A DNA stretch of 64,000 nt from JANPJV01 sp031425695 (GTDB taxonomy: Bacteria > Pseudomonadota > Gammaproteobacteria > Xanthomonadales > SZUA-5), in contig JANPJV010000314.1 in NCBI GenBank assembly GCA_031425695.1, forward strand, positions 6,071 to 70,070. The letters are read 5' to 3'. Below the pieces are notes generated by a model, which made no database searches, was not told where the DNA came from, and was given only the letters and a program-made list of their open reading frames with translations. Below, in pieces: positions 15,787-23,285 of this stretch. A program made the translations under genes and the position numbers. Positions within the stretch are counted from its first letter, which is position 1; the number at the start of each line of letters is the position of its first letter.

Positions 15787-15877
15787 AGGCGTCTATGTTG
15801 GCGTGTGACACTGCAATGCGCTTTCGCAATGTGCCAAAGCATACGCCGTCGATGGCGCGTGGTGTCAAGGTGTTTGT
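15787..15877. promoter_or_regulatory. Divergent early/repressor switch region
   Basis: 91 bp between the ner-like and repressor genes. Leftward, TTGACA (15863-15868) and TATGCT (15838-15843) make a candidate early promoter, although the spacing is a long 19 bp. TGACAC (15806-15811) and GTGTCA (15862-15867) are inverted copies, the second covering that -35. GCAATGCG and GCAATGTG are direct repeats in the middle. These are the likely operators for one or both paralogous HTH proteins. Confidence 0.6.
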
Positions 15878-16300
15878 ATGCACCCCGCTGACATTGCGGC
15901 CGCGCTAAAGAGGAAGAAGGTCACTCAGGCCGAGGTTGCGGCGGCCTGCGGGGTGGTTCGCGGCGTCGCCAACGCAGTGGTACGGGGCGTTGGGCGGTCG
16001 AAGAAAGTCGAGGCCGAAATCTCGAACGTGACCGGCATACCACTCGAAGAGCTATGGCCGCAGTGGTATCCACCCGCCTCGGCCAAGGGCAATACCGTGT
16101 CTGTGCGAGGGGATCGCAACGTTACTGCTGGAGGCAAAATCGGCCATGTGGTTGATCCACAAACCAGAGACGCGTTCGCGCTATTCGTTTCGGGGCTAAC
16201 ACCCACCGAAGAGCGCTTGATCAGGCTCTATCGGGCGCTTGAGCCTGGGCAGCAAGAAGAAGTTGAACAGTTCATGCGGAAGAAACTCGCAGGCAACTAA
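15878..16300 (+). CDS. Probable phage repressor, Ner-type HTH with GxxNxTxG motif
   Basis: 140 residues. The HTH (1-60: DIAAALKRKKVTQAEVAAACGV ... VGRSKKVEAEISNVTGIPLEELWPQW) is paralogous to the divergent Ner-like protein. Unlike it, this protein continues with VSVRGDRNVTAGGKIGHV (about 73-90) and an acidic C-terminal helix pair (LTPTEERLIRLYRALEPGQQEEVEQF), probably for oligomerisation. Its position as the first rightward gene next to the switch makes it the best candidate for the lysogeny repressor. AAGG lies 7 nt before the ATG. Confidence 0.75.
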   Translation: MHPADIAAALKRKKVTQAEVAAACGVVRGVANAVVRGVGRSKKVEAEISNVTGIPLEELWPQWYPPASAKGNTVSVRGDRNVTAGGKIGHVVDPQTRDAFALFVSGLTPTEERLIRLYRALEPGQQEEVEQFMRKKLAGN

Positions 16301-16317
16301 CCAACCTTGGAGTCGTT

Positions 16318-16707
16318 ATGTCAGCCAAGTACAAGCCGTTTGACCACATCGTTCATCCGCAATTTGTGCCTGGCTGGGTCGGCATGGCTGGATTCGTAAG
16401 CGGCATCCTCGCCTTGATTGGTGCCCTCGGCGTGGTCGCTGGTGGCATCCTGATGCTGGTCGCCTTTTCTACCGATCCGGGCACGACGTTCAGCCCGAAG
16501 CCGCCACCAGTCTTGTCGGCGATGGGCGCCACCTATCTCATCGGCATGTCGCTTTCGATCTTCGCGCTGGCGTCGATCGTTGACAACCTCGCCGCATGCC
16601 GACTGCACCTGCTGGAGCTGGTCACATTGAAGGCTGTGGAGCAGGGAGTGCCACCGAATGTCGAGCCCGATGTGCAGACCTACGTGGGTCCGAGCACTGG
16701 TGCATAG
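16318..16707 (+). CDS. Two-helix membrane protein, lysogenic accessory gene
   Basis: 129 residues. Two membrane helices (about 22-49, GMAGFVSGILALIGALGVVAGGILMLVAF, and 68-87, MGATYLIGMSLSIFALASIV) with short polar ends. 17 bp downstream of the repressor, with GGAG upstream, so probably expressed in the lysogen. Could act in superinfection exclusion; that is inference from position only. Confidence 0.7.
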   Translation: MSAKYKPFDHIVHPQFVPGWVGMAGFVSGILALIGALGVVAGGILMLVAFSTDPGTTFSPKPPPVLSAMGATYLIGMSLSIFALASIVDNLAACRLHLLELVTLKAVEQGVPPNVEPDVQTYVGPSTGA

Positions 16708-16885
16708 AGGGGTGCGCCGCCCGGCACAGCTTTGCCACATCGAAACCCCCGTGGCCGGGCCTCTTGCGAGATCGATGCTTCCGGGCGGCGCAGGGTCATT
16801 CTCAGCCCGTGAGACTGACCCTGTCTATCAGTGAACAGCGCGAGCTGGCGTAGGAAATTTCCGACAACCCAACCCGAGGAACTCC
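16708..16885 (+). other. Strongly structured gene-free stretch downstream of the repressor operon
   Basis: Two perfect inverted repeats in 178 bp. TGCGCCGCCCGG (16713-16724) pairs with CCGGGCGGCGCA (16781-16792) across 56 nt. AGGGTCA (16792-16798) pairs with TGACCCT (16816-16822), extended inside by CTCA/TGAG. Neither is followed by a T-run. It may be a terminator, an RNA regulator or a recombination scar. Confidence 0.5.
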
Positions 16886-17257
16886 ATGAACATCGACGTC
16901 ATTGGAAACGGCAACAACACCGCTGGACGCGACCTGACGATCGTCCACATCACCCGCGACAATCTCAAGCTCTCCTGGGAAGCCCGCGTCACCGAGCACC
17001 TGCGCCCGCTCCAAATGCCGATGCTGCTGTCGCTCCTCGGCCTTGTGTCCTGGGGCGCGGCCATGATGGGCGCGAACTACCTTGCAACCTACTACCGGGT
17101 GATGCCGCTTTTCGAGGATGCCGCTGTCGCCATCTATGGCATTGCCGGGTTCGGCTTTACCGCGTTTGCGATGTACACGCGGCGCAGGGCGGAGAAGGCA
17201 TGCAGTGATGCGGGCGGCATCGCGCCAGGTGGGACATTTGGCGCCTCGGCGACATAA
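16886..17257 (+). CDS. Membrane protein with N-terminal GxxNxTxGRD motif
   Basis: 123 residues. The N-terminus is MNIDVIGNGNNTAGRDLTIVHI, then a short helix and two membrane segments (about 48-70, MLLSLLGLVSWGAAMMGANYLA, and 83-101, AAVAIYGIAGFGFTAFAMYT), with a basic then Gly/Ala tail. Its first 18 residues match the start of the 52-residue protein at 18899 and an internal stretch of the repressor. GAGGAACTCC precedes the ATG. Function unknown; see the motif finding. Confidence 0.7.
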   Translation: MNIDVIGNGNNTAGRDLTIVHITRDNLKLSWEARVTEHLRPLQMPMLLSLLGLVSWGAAMMGANYLATYYRVMPLFEDAAVAIYGIAGFGFTAFAMYTRRRAEKACSDAGGIAPGGTFGASAT

Positions 17258-17290
17258 CGTCAGGTTCAACCAACACCTACAGGGGGTGTC

Positions 17291-18175
17291 ATGCGACAGA
17301 TCACAGCTAGCGTAGTGAACATCGATGCCCATCCGCACGAGCCAGGCACCTATGGGTCCCTGATGAAGCAGCTCGTTGGCAGGAAGGTAGCTTATCGCGC
17401 GGAACGCTCGATGGTCGTGCGAGGCTTCGATGGCGATGGTCAGATACGCGGCGGAACTATTGTCACGTTCACCGACTTCGACCCAGACGCGCCCTGGTTC
17501 GACCCTGAGCTGCTAGACACTGCGGACGTCCGCGCGACCGAGGCCGCAAGAGCGGCGGTTCAGAAGATCAAGCCTTCCATGCAGGTTTTTCGCGCTGCGC
17601 TTGCCGAGATGAACGGCAGCATTCACTGCCTCGTAGTCGAGACCAAGAATGAAGAGGGTGAATCGCTTTCGATCTCGCTCGTAGCTGAAGCGCTACGAAA
17701 GCTTGCCCTTGGCGTTTTGGGAGATGCCCCCAAAATGACCGTGAGCTTTTCTGTCCTGTCCAGCAACGACGAGGTGGAAAGACTGCTTTCAAAGCCGAAC
17801 ATTCAGCGCCTGCACGTCATTGTCTCGATGCCGAACATCGATGATGGGGAGGCCGAGGACAATGCTGTTCAGGAGGAATTGGAAAGGCTTGGCGCGACAA
17901 AAGAGGAACGAATCTTGACCGCCCCCGTCGCAAAGACCGGCGGCATCAAACCAGACGAAGAGTTGAAGAGGCTCGCGCGAGTTGCTTCGCGGCATGGCCG
18001 AGTAGAGGTCACCCACGGTTCACGCGGCAAGACGAGAATTGAATCGACGTCCGACAAGCCTATTGTCGAGACGGCCAAGCCACATGATAAGGAGCCCTAC
18101 TCCAGCGCCTTTAAGGGCTTGATCAAGCAGTTCATCACTAGGCTCGCGATAGGAAAGAAGTTGGATAGCCAATGA
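17291..18175 (+). CDS. DUF4747 family protein
   Basis: 294 residues. The N-terminus MRQITASVVNIDAHPHEPGTYGSLMKQL is the DUF4747 signature region, followed by GFDGDGQIRGGTIVTFTDFDPDAPWFD. The middle (IHCLVVETKNEEGESLSISLVAEALRKL) and the Asp/Glu-rich segment after NIDDGEAEDN resemble nuclease-regulator-like folds. The biochemical function of DUF4747 is not known to me. GGGGGTGTC precedes the ATG. Its stop overlaps the start of the four-helix membrane protein (ATGA), so both are made together. GC and codon use are lower than in the structural genes (many AAG/GAA codons), which suggests a separately acquired cargo pair. Confidence 0.75.
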   Translation: MRQITASVVNIDAHPHEPGTYGSLMKQLVGRKVAYRAERSMVVRGFDGDGQIRGGTIVTFTDFDPDAPWFDPELLDTADVRATEAARAAVQKIKPSMQVFRAALAEMNGSIHCLVVETKNEEGESLSISLVAEALRKLALGVLGDAPKMTVSFSVLSSNDEVERLLSKPNIQRLHVIVSMPNIDDGEAEDNAVQEELERLGATKEERILTAPVAKTGGIKPDEELKRLARVASRHGRVEVTHGSRGKTRIESTSDKPIVETAKPHDKEPYSSAFKGLIKQFITRLAIGKKLDSQ

Positions 18176-18828
18176 GCGACAACGGCACCATTGACGTACT
18201 CAAGGTTGTTTGGGATATCTCTGGCGGGTGGCGGCGTATCTCACGCGCTTGGTACACCTGGGCGGCCCTGCTGATCAGCGTTCTCTGTTGGTCTCTCTGG
18301 TGGGACGCTGCCTGGTGGGATCTGTCGCTAGAGATCATCCCTGGAATGCTCGGTTTTTCGCTTGCCGGGTTTGCAATGATGTTGGCGTTTGGAGACGACC
18401 GATTCCGTGCCGTCCTTTCAAGGGCAATGGTGGTGACAGGCGGGGAAGGTACGTCCAAACATTCGGCCTTCATGGGATACGCAAGCATCTTTGTGCACTA
18501 CTTGGTGGCACAGGTCCTCGGTCTCTTGCTTGCGATAATCGCCAAGGCCGAGCTGGGAATTCTCCCGCTCGTTGGTGGTACCGGGATATTTCGTTTCGCC
18601 ATCGGCATTTGTCACTTCGTCGGTTTCTTCTTCGTCGTGTATTCGATTCTCATGGCCCTCGCAGCAACCCTCGCGGTTTTTCGCATGGCGCGAACCGCCG
18701 ACAAAATCCAGCGGCTCCCGCCGCCCAAGCCTGATGCTGTGTCGCCAGAGGGCGAAATGTCCCATCCCGCTTCAGGACCTGTTGTCCCCGCGTCAGCTGC
18801 ATTAACCCCGCCTGTCACCCGCGCATAG
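18172..18828 (+). CDS. Four-helix membrane protein coupled to the DUF4747 gene
   Basis: 218 residues. Membrane segments at about 25-45 (WYTWAALLISVLCWSLWW), 53-70 (IIPGMLGFSLAGFAMMLAF), 105-127 (IFVHYLVAQVLGLLLAIIAK) and 140-172 (FRFAIGICHFVGFFFVVYSILMALAATLAV), then a soluble Pro-rich tail. The ATG overlaps the DUF4747 stop. A coupled soluble-plus-membrane pair fits an exclusion or abortive-infection module; no enzymatic motif is visible. Confidence 0.72.
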   Translation: MSDNGTIDVLKVVWDISGGWRRISRAWYTWAALLISVLCWSLWWDAAWWDLSLEIIPGMLGFSLAGFAMMLAFGDDRFRAVLSRAMVVTGGEGTSKHSAFMGYASIFVHYLVAQVLGLLLAIIAKAELGILPLVGGTGIFRFAIGICHFVGFFFVVYSILMALAATLAVFRMARTADKIQRLPPPKPDAVSPEGEMSHPASGPVVPASAALTPPVTRA

Positions 18829-18846
18829 TCCCAGAGTCGCCTGGGA
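18829..18846 (+). terminator. Candidate terminator hairpin after the DUF4747/membrane pair
   Basis: TCCCAG (18829-18834), loop AGTCGC, CTGGGA (18841-18846), followed by ATTGCCTTCT. The stem is short and the T-tract poor, so confidence is low. It would separate lysogenic accessory expression from the late operon. Confidence 0.35.
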
Positions 18847-18898
18847 ATTGCCTTCTCCCCTGGTTGCCATACTCGACTATGGCCGGGGGCGACCAAGC

Positions 18899-19057
18899 AT
18901 GAGCGACATTGATATCGAGGGCAGCAGTAACGCAACTTCTGGGCGCGACCTGGTCGTGGTGGTGATCCATCTGCACTTGAACATCGGCAGCGTCCAGCAG
19001 CTGGTGATGACGAATGCTCCGGCGCCGGAGCCCAAGAAAGCCGAGCCCCCGAAATAG
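18899..19057 (+). CDS. Short protein with GxxNxTxGRD motif, 52 aa
   Basis: MSDIDIEGSSNATSGRDLVV followed by a hydrophobic beta-like stretch (VVIHLHLNIGSVQQLVM) and a Pro/Lys tail (PAPEPKKAEPPK). The first 20 residues align with the start of the 16886 protein (IDVIGNGNNTAGRDLTIV). Possibly a free motif peptide acting on, or with, the other motif-bearing proteins. Seven bases after its stop starts the Mor-type dyad of the lysis operon. Confidence 0.6.
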   Translation: MSDIDIEGSSNATSGRDLVVVVIHLHLNIGSVQQLVMTNAPAPEPKKAEPPK

Positions 19058-19063
19058 TCTCTT

Positions 19064-19113
19064 TGACTCACGTCACAAGACCCTAGACAGCCCTCGCTCC
19101 TAACCTGCACCCG
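19064..19113 (+). promoter_or_regulatory. Mor-type activated promoter of the lysis/packaging operon
   Basis: Imperfect dyad TGACTCACGTCA (19064-19075), then CAAGACCC, 18 bp, and TAACCT (19101-19106) as -10; predicted +1 near 19113. The dyad centre is at -43.5, the position of the Mor site at the Mu middle promoter. There is no -35 match, as expected for an activated promoter. Shares CTTTGAC, CGTCACAAGACCC and AACCTGCAC at equal spacing with the copy at 30935. Confidence 0.75.
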
Positions 19114-19139
19114 TCAATAGATCGTGACGGGGAAGGGTG

Positions 19140-19475
19140 ATGGAAACGGAGCGCACCACGGGGCCGGTCGAAGGGCCTATTCCGATGTCGCCGACAGAGG
19201 CGACGATCCACGAATTCGCTACCGGCTGGCCGGTGCTCGTGCTGTTTCTGCTGTGCCTGATCGTGGTCTGGTGGATCGCGCCGGAGCGCGCGGCCATTGC
19301 GATCTGGATCCTCTGCCGCCTGGCGCTCGGCGCGTTTGCCGGGAACCTTTTCGGCGGCCTTCTTATCCCGATTGGTGACCCGCAGCAGCTTACCGGCCTC
19401 GCGCGCGGCAACGCGATCAACGCGCGAGCGGTCTGCATCGGCTTCGGCATGCTGGCCGCAGGCTGGACTCTGTGA
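19140..19475 (+). CDS. Putative holin-type membrane protein of the lysis cassette
   Basis: 111 residues. Membrane segments WPVLVLFLLCLIVVWWI (about 30-46) and AIAIWILCRLALGAFAGNLFGGLLIPI (about 52-78), with a third weaker one at the C-terminus (ARAVCIGFGMLAAGWTL). First gene after the late promoter and coupled to the transglycosylase, so holin is the likely role, by context only. GGGGAAGG lies directly upstream; an overlapping GTG at 19137 is an alternative start. Confidence 0.6.
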   Translation: METERTTGPVEGPIPMSPTEATIHEFATGWPVLVLFLLCLIVVWWIAPERAAIAIWILCRLALGAFAGNLFGGLLIPIGDPQQLTGLARGNAINARAVCIGFGMLAAGWTL

Positions 19476-20239
19476 AGCTGCTAGGTCTCCTGGCGCTCTG
19501 CACGCTGCTGTTTCGGCTCAGCATCGATCACTGGCCGCGGCTGCGCGACTGGTCTCTCCGCGAGGAGAGCGACGAGATTCTGAACATCGCCTACTGGTGC
19601 GACTTCGCCGTGGTGCTGATCCTGGCGATGATGGTGATCGCGAGCAGTCCCGCCGAGGCCGCCCCAGGTGCGGGCGCGACGCCTCACATTCCCGTGCGCG
19701 CGGACGGCTATTCCAAGCTGCTCGAGCGGGAAGCGGTCGGGCGCTTCGGCCTCAATGCGCCGGTCGCGTTGCTGGCGGCGCAGCTCCATCAGGAGTCGGG
19801 CTGGCGCACTGATGCGCAGTCGCCATACGCGCAAGGCCTCGCGCAGTTCACGCCAGCGACCGCGAAATGGATTCCCGAGGTGTGTGCTGACTTGGGTACA
19901 CCTAACGTCTGGGACGCGCGCTGGTCGATCCGTGCGCAAGCCTGCTACATGCGGCACCTGCATGCACAGGTGGCCGACGCGGCGACGCCGTGCGACCGCT
20001 GGGCGATGGCGCTCTCCGCGTACAACGGTGGCTTGGGGTGGCTCAATCGAGACCGGAAACTGGCGTCGGCTAACGGGGCTGATCGTGCCGTGTGGTTCTC
20101 GAATGTCGAGCTTCACTCCAAGCGCGCGGCGTGGGCCATCGCAGAGAACCGCGGTTATCCACGCCGCATCTTGACCACCCTCGAACCCACCTATCTGGCG
20201 GCCGGGTGGCCGGGGAGTCGCACGTGCCCGGCTCTGTGA
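19472..20239 (+). CDS. Membrane-anchored lytic transglycosylase (endolysin)
   Basis: 255 residues. Two N-terminal hydrophobic stretches (1-17 and about 46-63, ending SSPAEAAPG) act as signal-arrest or anchor. The SLT domain spans about 75-210: catalytic Glu in AAQLHQESGW, SPYAQGLAQFTPATAKW, and ALSAYNGGLGWLNRD. Cleaves peptidoglycan glycan strands for lysis. GTG start at 19472 overlaps the holin stop (GTGA). Confidence 0.85.
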   Translation: MKLLGLLALCTLLFRLSIDHWPRLRDWSLREESDEILNIAYWCDFAVVLILAMMVIASSPAEAAPGAGATPHIPVRADGYSKLLEREAVGRFGLNAPVALLAAQLHQESGWRTDAQSPYAQGLAQFTPATAKWIPEVCADLGTPNVWDARWSIRAQACYMRHLHAQVADAATPCDRWAMALSAYNGGLGWLNRDRKLASANGADRAVWFSNVELHSKRAAWAIAENRGYPRRILTTLEPTYLAAGWPGSRTCPAL

Positions 20240-20496
20240 ACCGTCGCTGGGAATTTCGGCACGAAGGCAACGGCAAGGGCGGACAGAGCCCTGCCGGGGT
20301 GAACCCCTGGAGGCCAATCGTCTCCGCGCCTCGCGACGGTAGCGCTATCGAGGTCAAGGCCGGCATGACGCATCCGAGGGGATTTCTCGTGCGTTGGAAC
20401 GAAGGCGCCTTCCGCGGCTACCGCGACGACAAGCCCTACCGCAACGCGTCGGAATGGCGCGAAGCGGCTCACCTTGGCCCTCGGAGGTTGGCGTGA
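20236..20496 (+). CDS. Hypothetical lysis-cassette protein, 86 aa
   Basis: MNRRWEFRHEGNGKGG then NPWRPIVSAPRDGSAIEVKAGMTHPRGFLVRWNEGAFRGYRDDKPYRNASEWREA. The PI-SAPRDG...W...W motif pattern is the small beta domain often found in phage DUF551-like proteins. GTG start overlaps the endolysin stop (GTGA). No enzymatic residues evident. Confidence 0.65.
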   Translation: MNRRWEFRHEGNGKGGQSPAGVNPWRPIVSAPRDGSAIEVKAGMTHPRGFLVRWNEGAFRGYRDDKPYRNASEWREAAHLGPRRLA

Positions 20497-20978
20497 TCGG
20501 ATCTCGATTGATTTCTGCAGGTGGCGCAAAACTGACCGCATGGCTTCTGGTCGCCTGCGTCGTGCTGCTTGTGCTGTTGGGCGTCTCGGCCTGGTTGCAC
20601 TGGGTGCAGATCGAGAGCAAGTCGGCCGCAGTCTCCGATCTCAGCGGGCAGCTCGCCGCGGCGAAAGCAAAGGGCGACGCGGATCTCCAGGCGTGCACCG
20701 ACACGAGCCAGCGCAACGCCAGCAACGTTCTGCTGCTGGCCGAGAAATTGACCGCCTGCCGCGGCAAGAACCAAGACATGAACGGCGCGCTCGCGCTCGC
20801 CAACCGCAAGCGCTCGCGCGCCCAGGCGGAGGCCGAGGGCGAGCGTGCAATGCGGGCCGAAATCATCCGAGGGATCTATGAAACGAATGCCGATTGCCGT
20901 GCGTGGGCTGCTGGTGCTGTGTGCCGCGCTCGCTCTGACGAGCTGCTCAACGGAGCAAAAGCGCCCCCCGCTAAGTGA
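20493..20978 (+). CDS. Rz-like inner-membrane spanin
   Basis: 161 residues from GTG 20493, with GGAGG 6 nt upstream and GTGA overlap. N-terminal membrane helix (LTAWLLVACVVLLVLLGVSAWLHW) followed by a long periplasmic coiled coil (SDLSGQLAAAKAKGDADLQACTD ... AEAEGERAMRAEI). The lipoprotein gene that starts inside its 3' end is the classic Rz/Rz1 layout, fusing inner and outer membranes at lysis. Confidence 0.82.
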   Translation: MIGSRLISAGGAKLTAWLLVACVVLLVLLGVSAWLHWVQIESKSAAVSDLSGQLAAAKAKGDADLQACTDTSQRNASNVLLLAEKLTACRGKNQDMNGALALANRKRSRAQAEAEGERAMRAEIIRGIYETNADCRAWAAGAVCRARSDELLNGAKAPPAK

Positions 20979-21228
20979 GCCGCAGTTTGTCGAGGTTCCC
21001 GGACCGACGCGGTTCGTTGCGGTCCCGGAAAACCTGACGGCACCGACGCCGGCGCCGAACGTGCCGATGCCGCTGTGCGTCGATGCGGAAGGCTTCCCGG
21101 TGCTCTGCAACCGGCAGCTGGATGAGCTGCGCGAGTCCTACGCCTTCGTGCTGAAGATGTGCAACGACGACAAGGCCGCAATCGCCACGCTACCGCTGAA
21201 ACCCGAGGACGGAAGTGGACAGGATTGA
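20878..21228 (+). CDS. Rz1-like outer-membrane spanin lipoprotein
   Basis: 116 residues from ATG 20878 (GAGGGATCT upstream), overlapping the Rz-like gene by 101 bp in another frame. Lipoprotein signal with lipobox LALTSC (Cys about 23), then a Pro-rich region (PPLSEPQFVEVPGPTRF, APTPAPNVPMP) typical of Rz1 and a C-terminal helix. Confidence 0.82.
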   Translation: MKRMPIAVRGLLVLCAALALTSCSTEQKRPPLSEPQFVEVPGPTRFVAVPENLTAPTPAPNVPMPLCVDAEGFPVLCNRQLDELRESYAFVLKMCNDDKAAIATLPLKPEDGSGQD

Positions 21229-21424
21229 CCGCGCCGAGCAGCTCGAACAGATCGCACGCGACGCCGGCATTGCCGGCGTCCGCGCAGCTGCGGCTGCTCA
21301 ACAGGTGCCAAGCGGGCGCACGCACTGCGACCGCTGCGACGAGACCATTCCGGTGATGCGCCTGGTGTTCGTGCCCGCGGCCCGGCATTGCGCTTTCTGT
21401 GCGTCGCGGTTGGGCGTGTCGTGA
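21215..21424 (+). CDS. TraR/DksA-type zinc-finger protein, 69 aa
   Basis: MDRIDRAEQLEQIARDAGIAG helix then a four-cysteine finger: HCDRCDETIP ... ARHCAFCASRLG. Small phage TraR-like proteins bind RNA polymerase in its secondary channel and shift promoter use without ppGpp. GTG start at 21215, overlapping the Rz1 stop. A Com-like RNA-binding role is a less likely alternative. Confidence 0.78.
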   Translation: MDRIDRAEQLEQIARDAGIAGVRAAAAAQQVPSGRTHCDRCDETIPVMRLVFVPAARHCAFCASRLGVS

Positions 21425-21816
21425 GCCAGCTCACCCAGTCCGCCCGCCTCGACCGCGGCCTCTACCAAGGTGCGAGTTGGGATCTTTGCCTGCGCGTGTA
21501 CAACGCCGCGGCGCCGTTGGGCGACGGCTTGCCGCGCAGTGCGGTCGGCCTGGTCGTCAAGTGCCAGATCCGCGCGGAAGAACGCGAAGACGCGACGCTG
21601 CTCGCGAGCATGAGCACCAGCGACGGCCGAATAACGACTGACGCCGACGGCTACGTTCGCATCCGACTGCCGGCAAGCGTTACCGCGACCATGCCGTTCT
21701 TGGGTCGGCCTCGGACCTGGTTCTACGACGTGCGCATTGCCGAGGCAGGCGACACTGAGCCCGTTCGCTATTGGCTCCACGGCGCGGTCAACGCGCAACC
21801 GCGGGTGACCTCATGA
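21421..21816 (+). CDS. Phage structural protein with Ig-like domain, 131 aa
   Basis: MSQLTQSARLDRGLYQGASWDLCLRVYN ... VVKCQIRAEERE ... DADGYVRIRLPASVTATMPF ... WFYDVRIAEAGDTEPVRYWLHGAV. This beta-sandwich pattern is that of baseplate-upper-protein/fibre-base Ig domains in phages. It directly precedes the tail fibre gene and is coupled to both neighbours by 4-bp overlaps. GTG start. Confidence 0.65.
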   Translation: MSQLTQSARLDRGLYQGASWDLCLRVYNAAAPLGDGLPRSAVGLVVKCQIRAEEREDATLLASMSTSDGRITTDADGYVRIRLPASVTATMPFLGRPRTWFYDVRIAEAGDTEPVRYWLHGAVNAQPRVTS

Positions 21817-23285
21817 GCGGAATTGAAGTCCAGGTCGTTGACCAGGTGGTTCAGGTCTACGAGGGCATGGGTCCCGACGGTCCGCCAGGCCAGGGGTTGC
21901 CATCGGGCGGCACAACCGGGCAGCAGCCGCGCAAGGCCTCGAACATGGACTACGACGTCGAGTGGGTTGATCCGCCTGCCGGATCGGGCGACGTGGTGGG
22001 GCCAGCAGTCTCGGTCGATGACCGTCTCGCAGGCTTCAACGGCACGACTGGGAAGCTGCTCCGGCAAGGCACGAAAACGCTTGCCCAGGTGGCCACCCAT
22101 CTGGACAGCACGGCGAATCCGCACGGAACCACGGCGGTACAGGTCGGGGCGGATCCAACGGGTACCGCGGCGGCGGCGGTAGCTGCACATGCTGGCGCGG
22201 CCGATCCACATGCTGACCGCGCGTTTGCCACCGCTGCGGTTGCGGCGCATGCGGGCGCAGTGGATCCACACGCCGACCGTGCTTTTGCCACAGCTGCCGT
22301 TGCCGCACATGCGGCAGCAGCTGGTGCGCATGAGATGGCGGGCGTAAACGGTTTGGCCGCGGCGCTCGCGCTACTGGCGCCGCTGCTTTCTCCAGCGTTG
22401 ACGGGCAATCCGACGGCGCCAACGCAGTCGGCCGGCAACTCCAGTACGCGGCTCGCAACGACGGCTTTTGTGGCGCAGGCGCTTGCAGACTTGATCGGCA
22501 GCGTGCCTGGCACGCTGGACACGTTGGACGAGCTCGCCGCGGCGCTCGGTGATGACCCGAACTTTGCAGCAACGATTGCGGCGTCTATCGCGACCAAGCT
22601 GGCCAAAGCATCCAATCTCAGCGATCTGACTGACGCCGCGGCGGCGCTCACCAACCTCGGGGGCAGCACGCTCGGGAAAGCCATTTTCGCGGTTGCCAGC
22701 GCAGCCGCAGCTCGCACGCTCCTGCAGCTTGGTGGAGCTGCGCTGCTTGCGGTTGGCACCACAGCCGGGACTGTCGCGGCGGGCGACGATGCGCGCATCA
22801 CAGGCGCGGTGCCGAGCACGCGCACGGTTGCAGGCGCAGGCCTGGTAACTGGGGGCGGCGACCTCTCGGCCAATCGCACCCTCACGGTTGGAGCCGCGTC
22901 GGCCGCAGATGTCAACACCGGCACGAGTGCTGCGGTGGCAATGACTCCGGCGAGCTACAAGGATTCCACTCCGTTCTACGTCGATGTCGCGGCCGACAAG
23001 ACCCTCCAAATCGCGGATGCGAACGTCAACCAGCGCGTGAACAGCGCGAGCGCCATCGTGCTGACTCTGGCGCTGAACGCGACCGTCGCTTACCCGGCGC
23101 GATGCGTTTTCCCCGGGAAACGATCGGGCGCGGGCACTGTGACCATCGACGCCGTCGCGGGGGTCACGCTCAACGGTGTGAACGGCGGAAGCTGCACCGT
23201 CAACACGCGCTATCAGGGCTTCCTGATCGAGAACGTGGGTGTGGATGCGTTCGAGATCTCCGGCGACGTGAGTGCGGTCGCATGA
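21813..23285 (+). CDS. Tail fibre protein
   Basis: 490 residues. N-terminal attachment part with a short collagen-like GPDGPPGQGLPSGG, then YDVEWVDPP. Near-identical repeats with AAVAAHAGAxDPHADRAFAT occur about three times (about 120-180), followed by NPTAPTQSAGNSSTRLATTAFVAQAL, a standard fibre-shaft element, and NLSDLTDAAAALTNLGG. The C-terminus is a beta domain. Determines host range. Start ATG 21813 overlaps the previous stop. It lies between lysis and packaging genes, not at the right end as in Mu. Confidence 0.88.
   Translation: MSGIEVQVVDQVVQVYEGMGPDGPPGQGLPSGGTTGQQPRKASNMDYDVEWVDPPAGSGDVVGPAVSVDDRLAGFNGTTGKLLRQGTKTLAQVATHLDSTANPHGTTAVQVGADPTGTAAAAVAAHAGAADPHADRAFATAAVAAHAGAVDPHADRAFATAAVAAHAAAAGAHEMAGVNGLAAALALLAPLLSPALTGNPTAPTQSAGNSSTRLATTAFVAQALADLIGSVPGTLDTLDELAAALGDDPNFAATIAASIATKLAKASNLSDLTDAAAALTNLGGSTLGKAIFAVASAAAARTLLQLGGAALLAVGTTAGTVAAGDDARITGAVPSTRTVAGAGLVTGGGDLSANRTLTVGAASAADVNTGTSAAVAMTPASYKDSTPFYVDVAADKTLQIADANVNQRVNSASAIVLTLALNATVAYPARCVFPGKRSGAGTVTIDAVAGVTLNGVNGGSCTVNTRYQGFLIENVGVDAFEISGDVSAVA

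Noticed and set aside
22140..22330. Short repeats in the fibre gene as a possible CRISPR array
   Set aside because: Repeats are in frame, unequal and coding (AHAGA-DPHAD); no spacer structure or cas genes.
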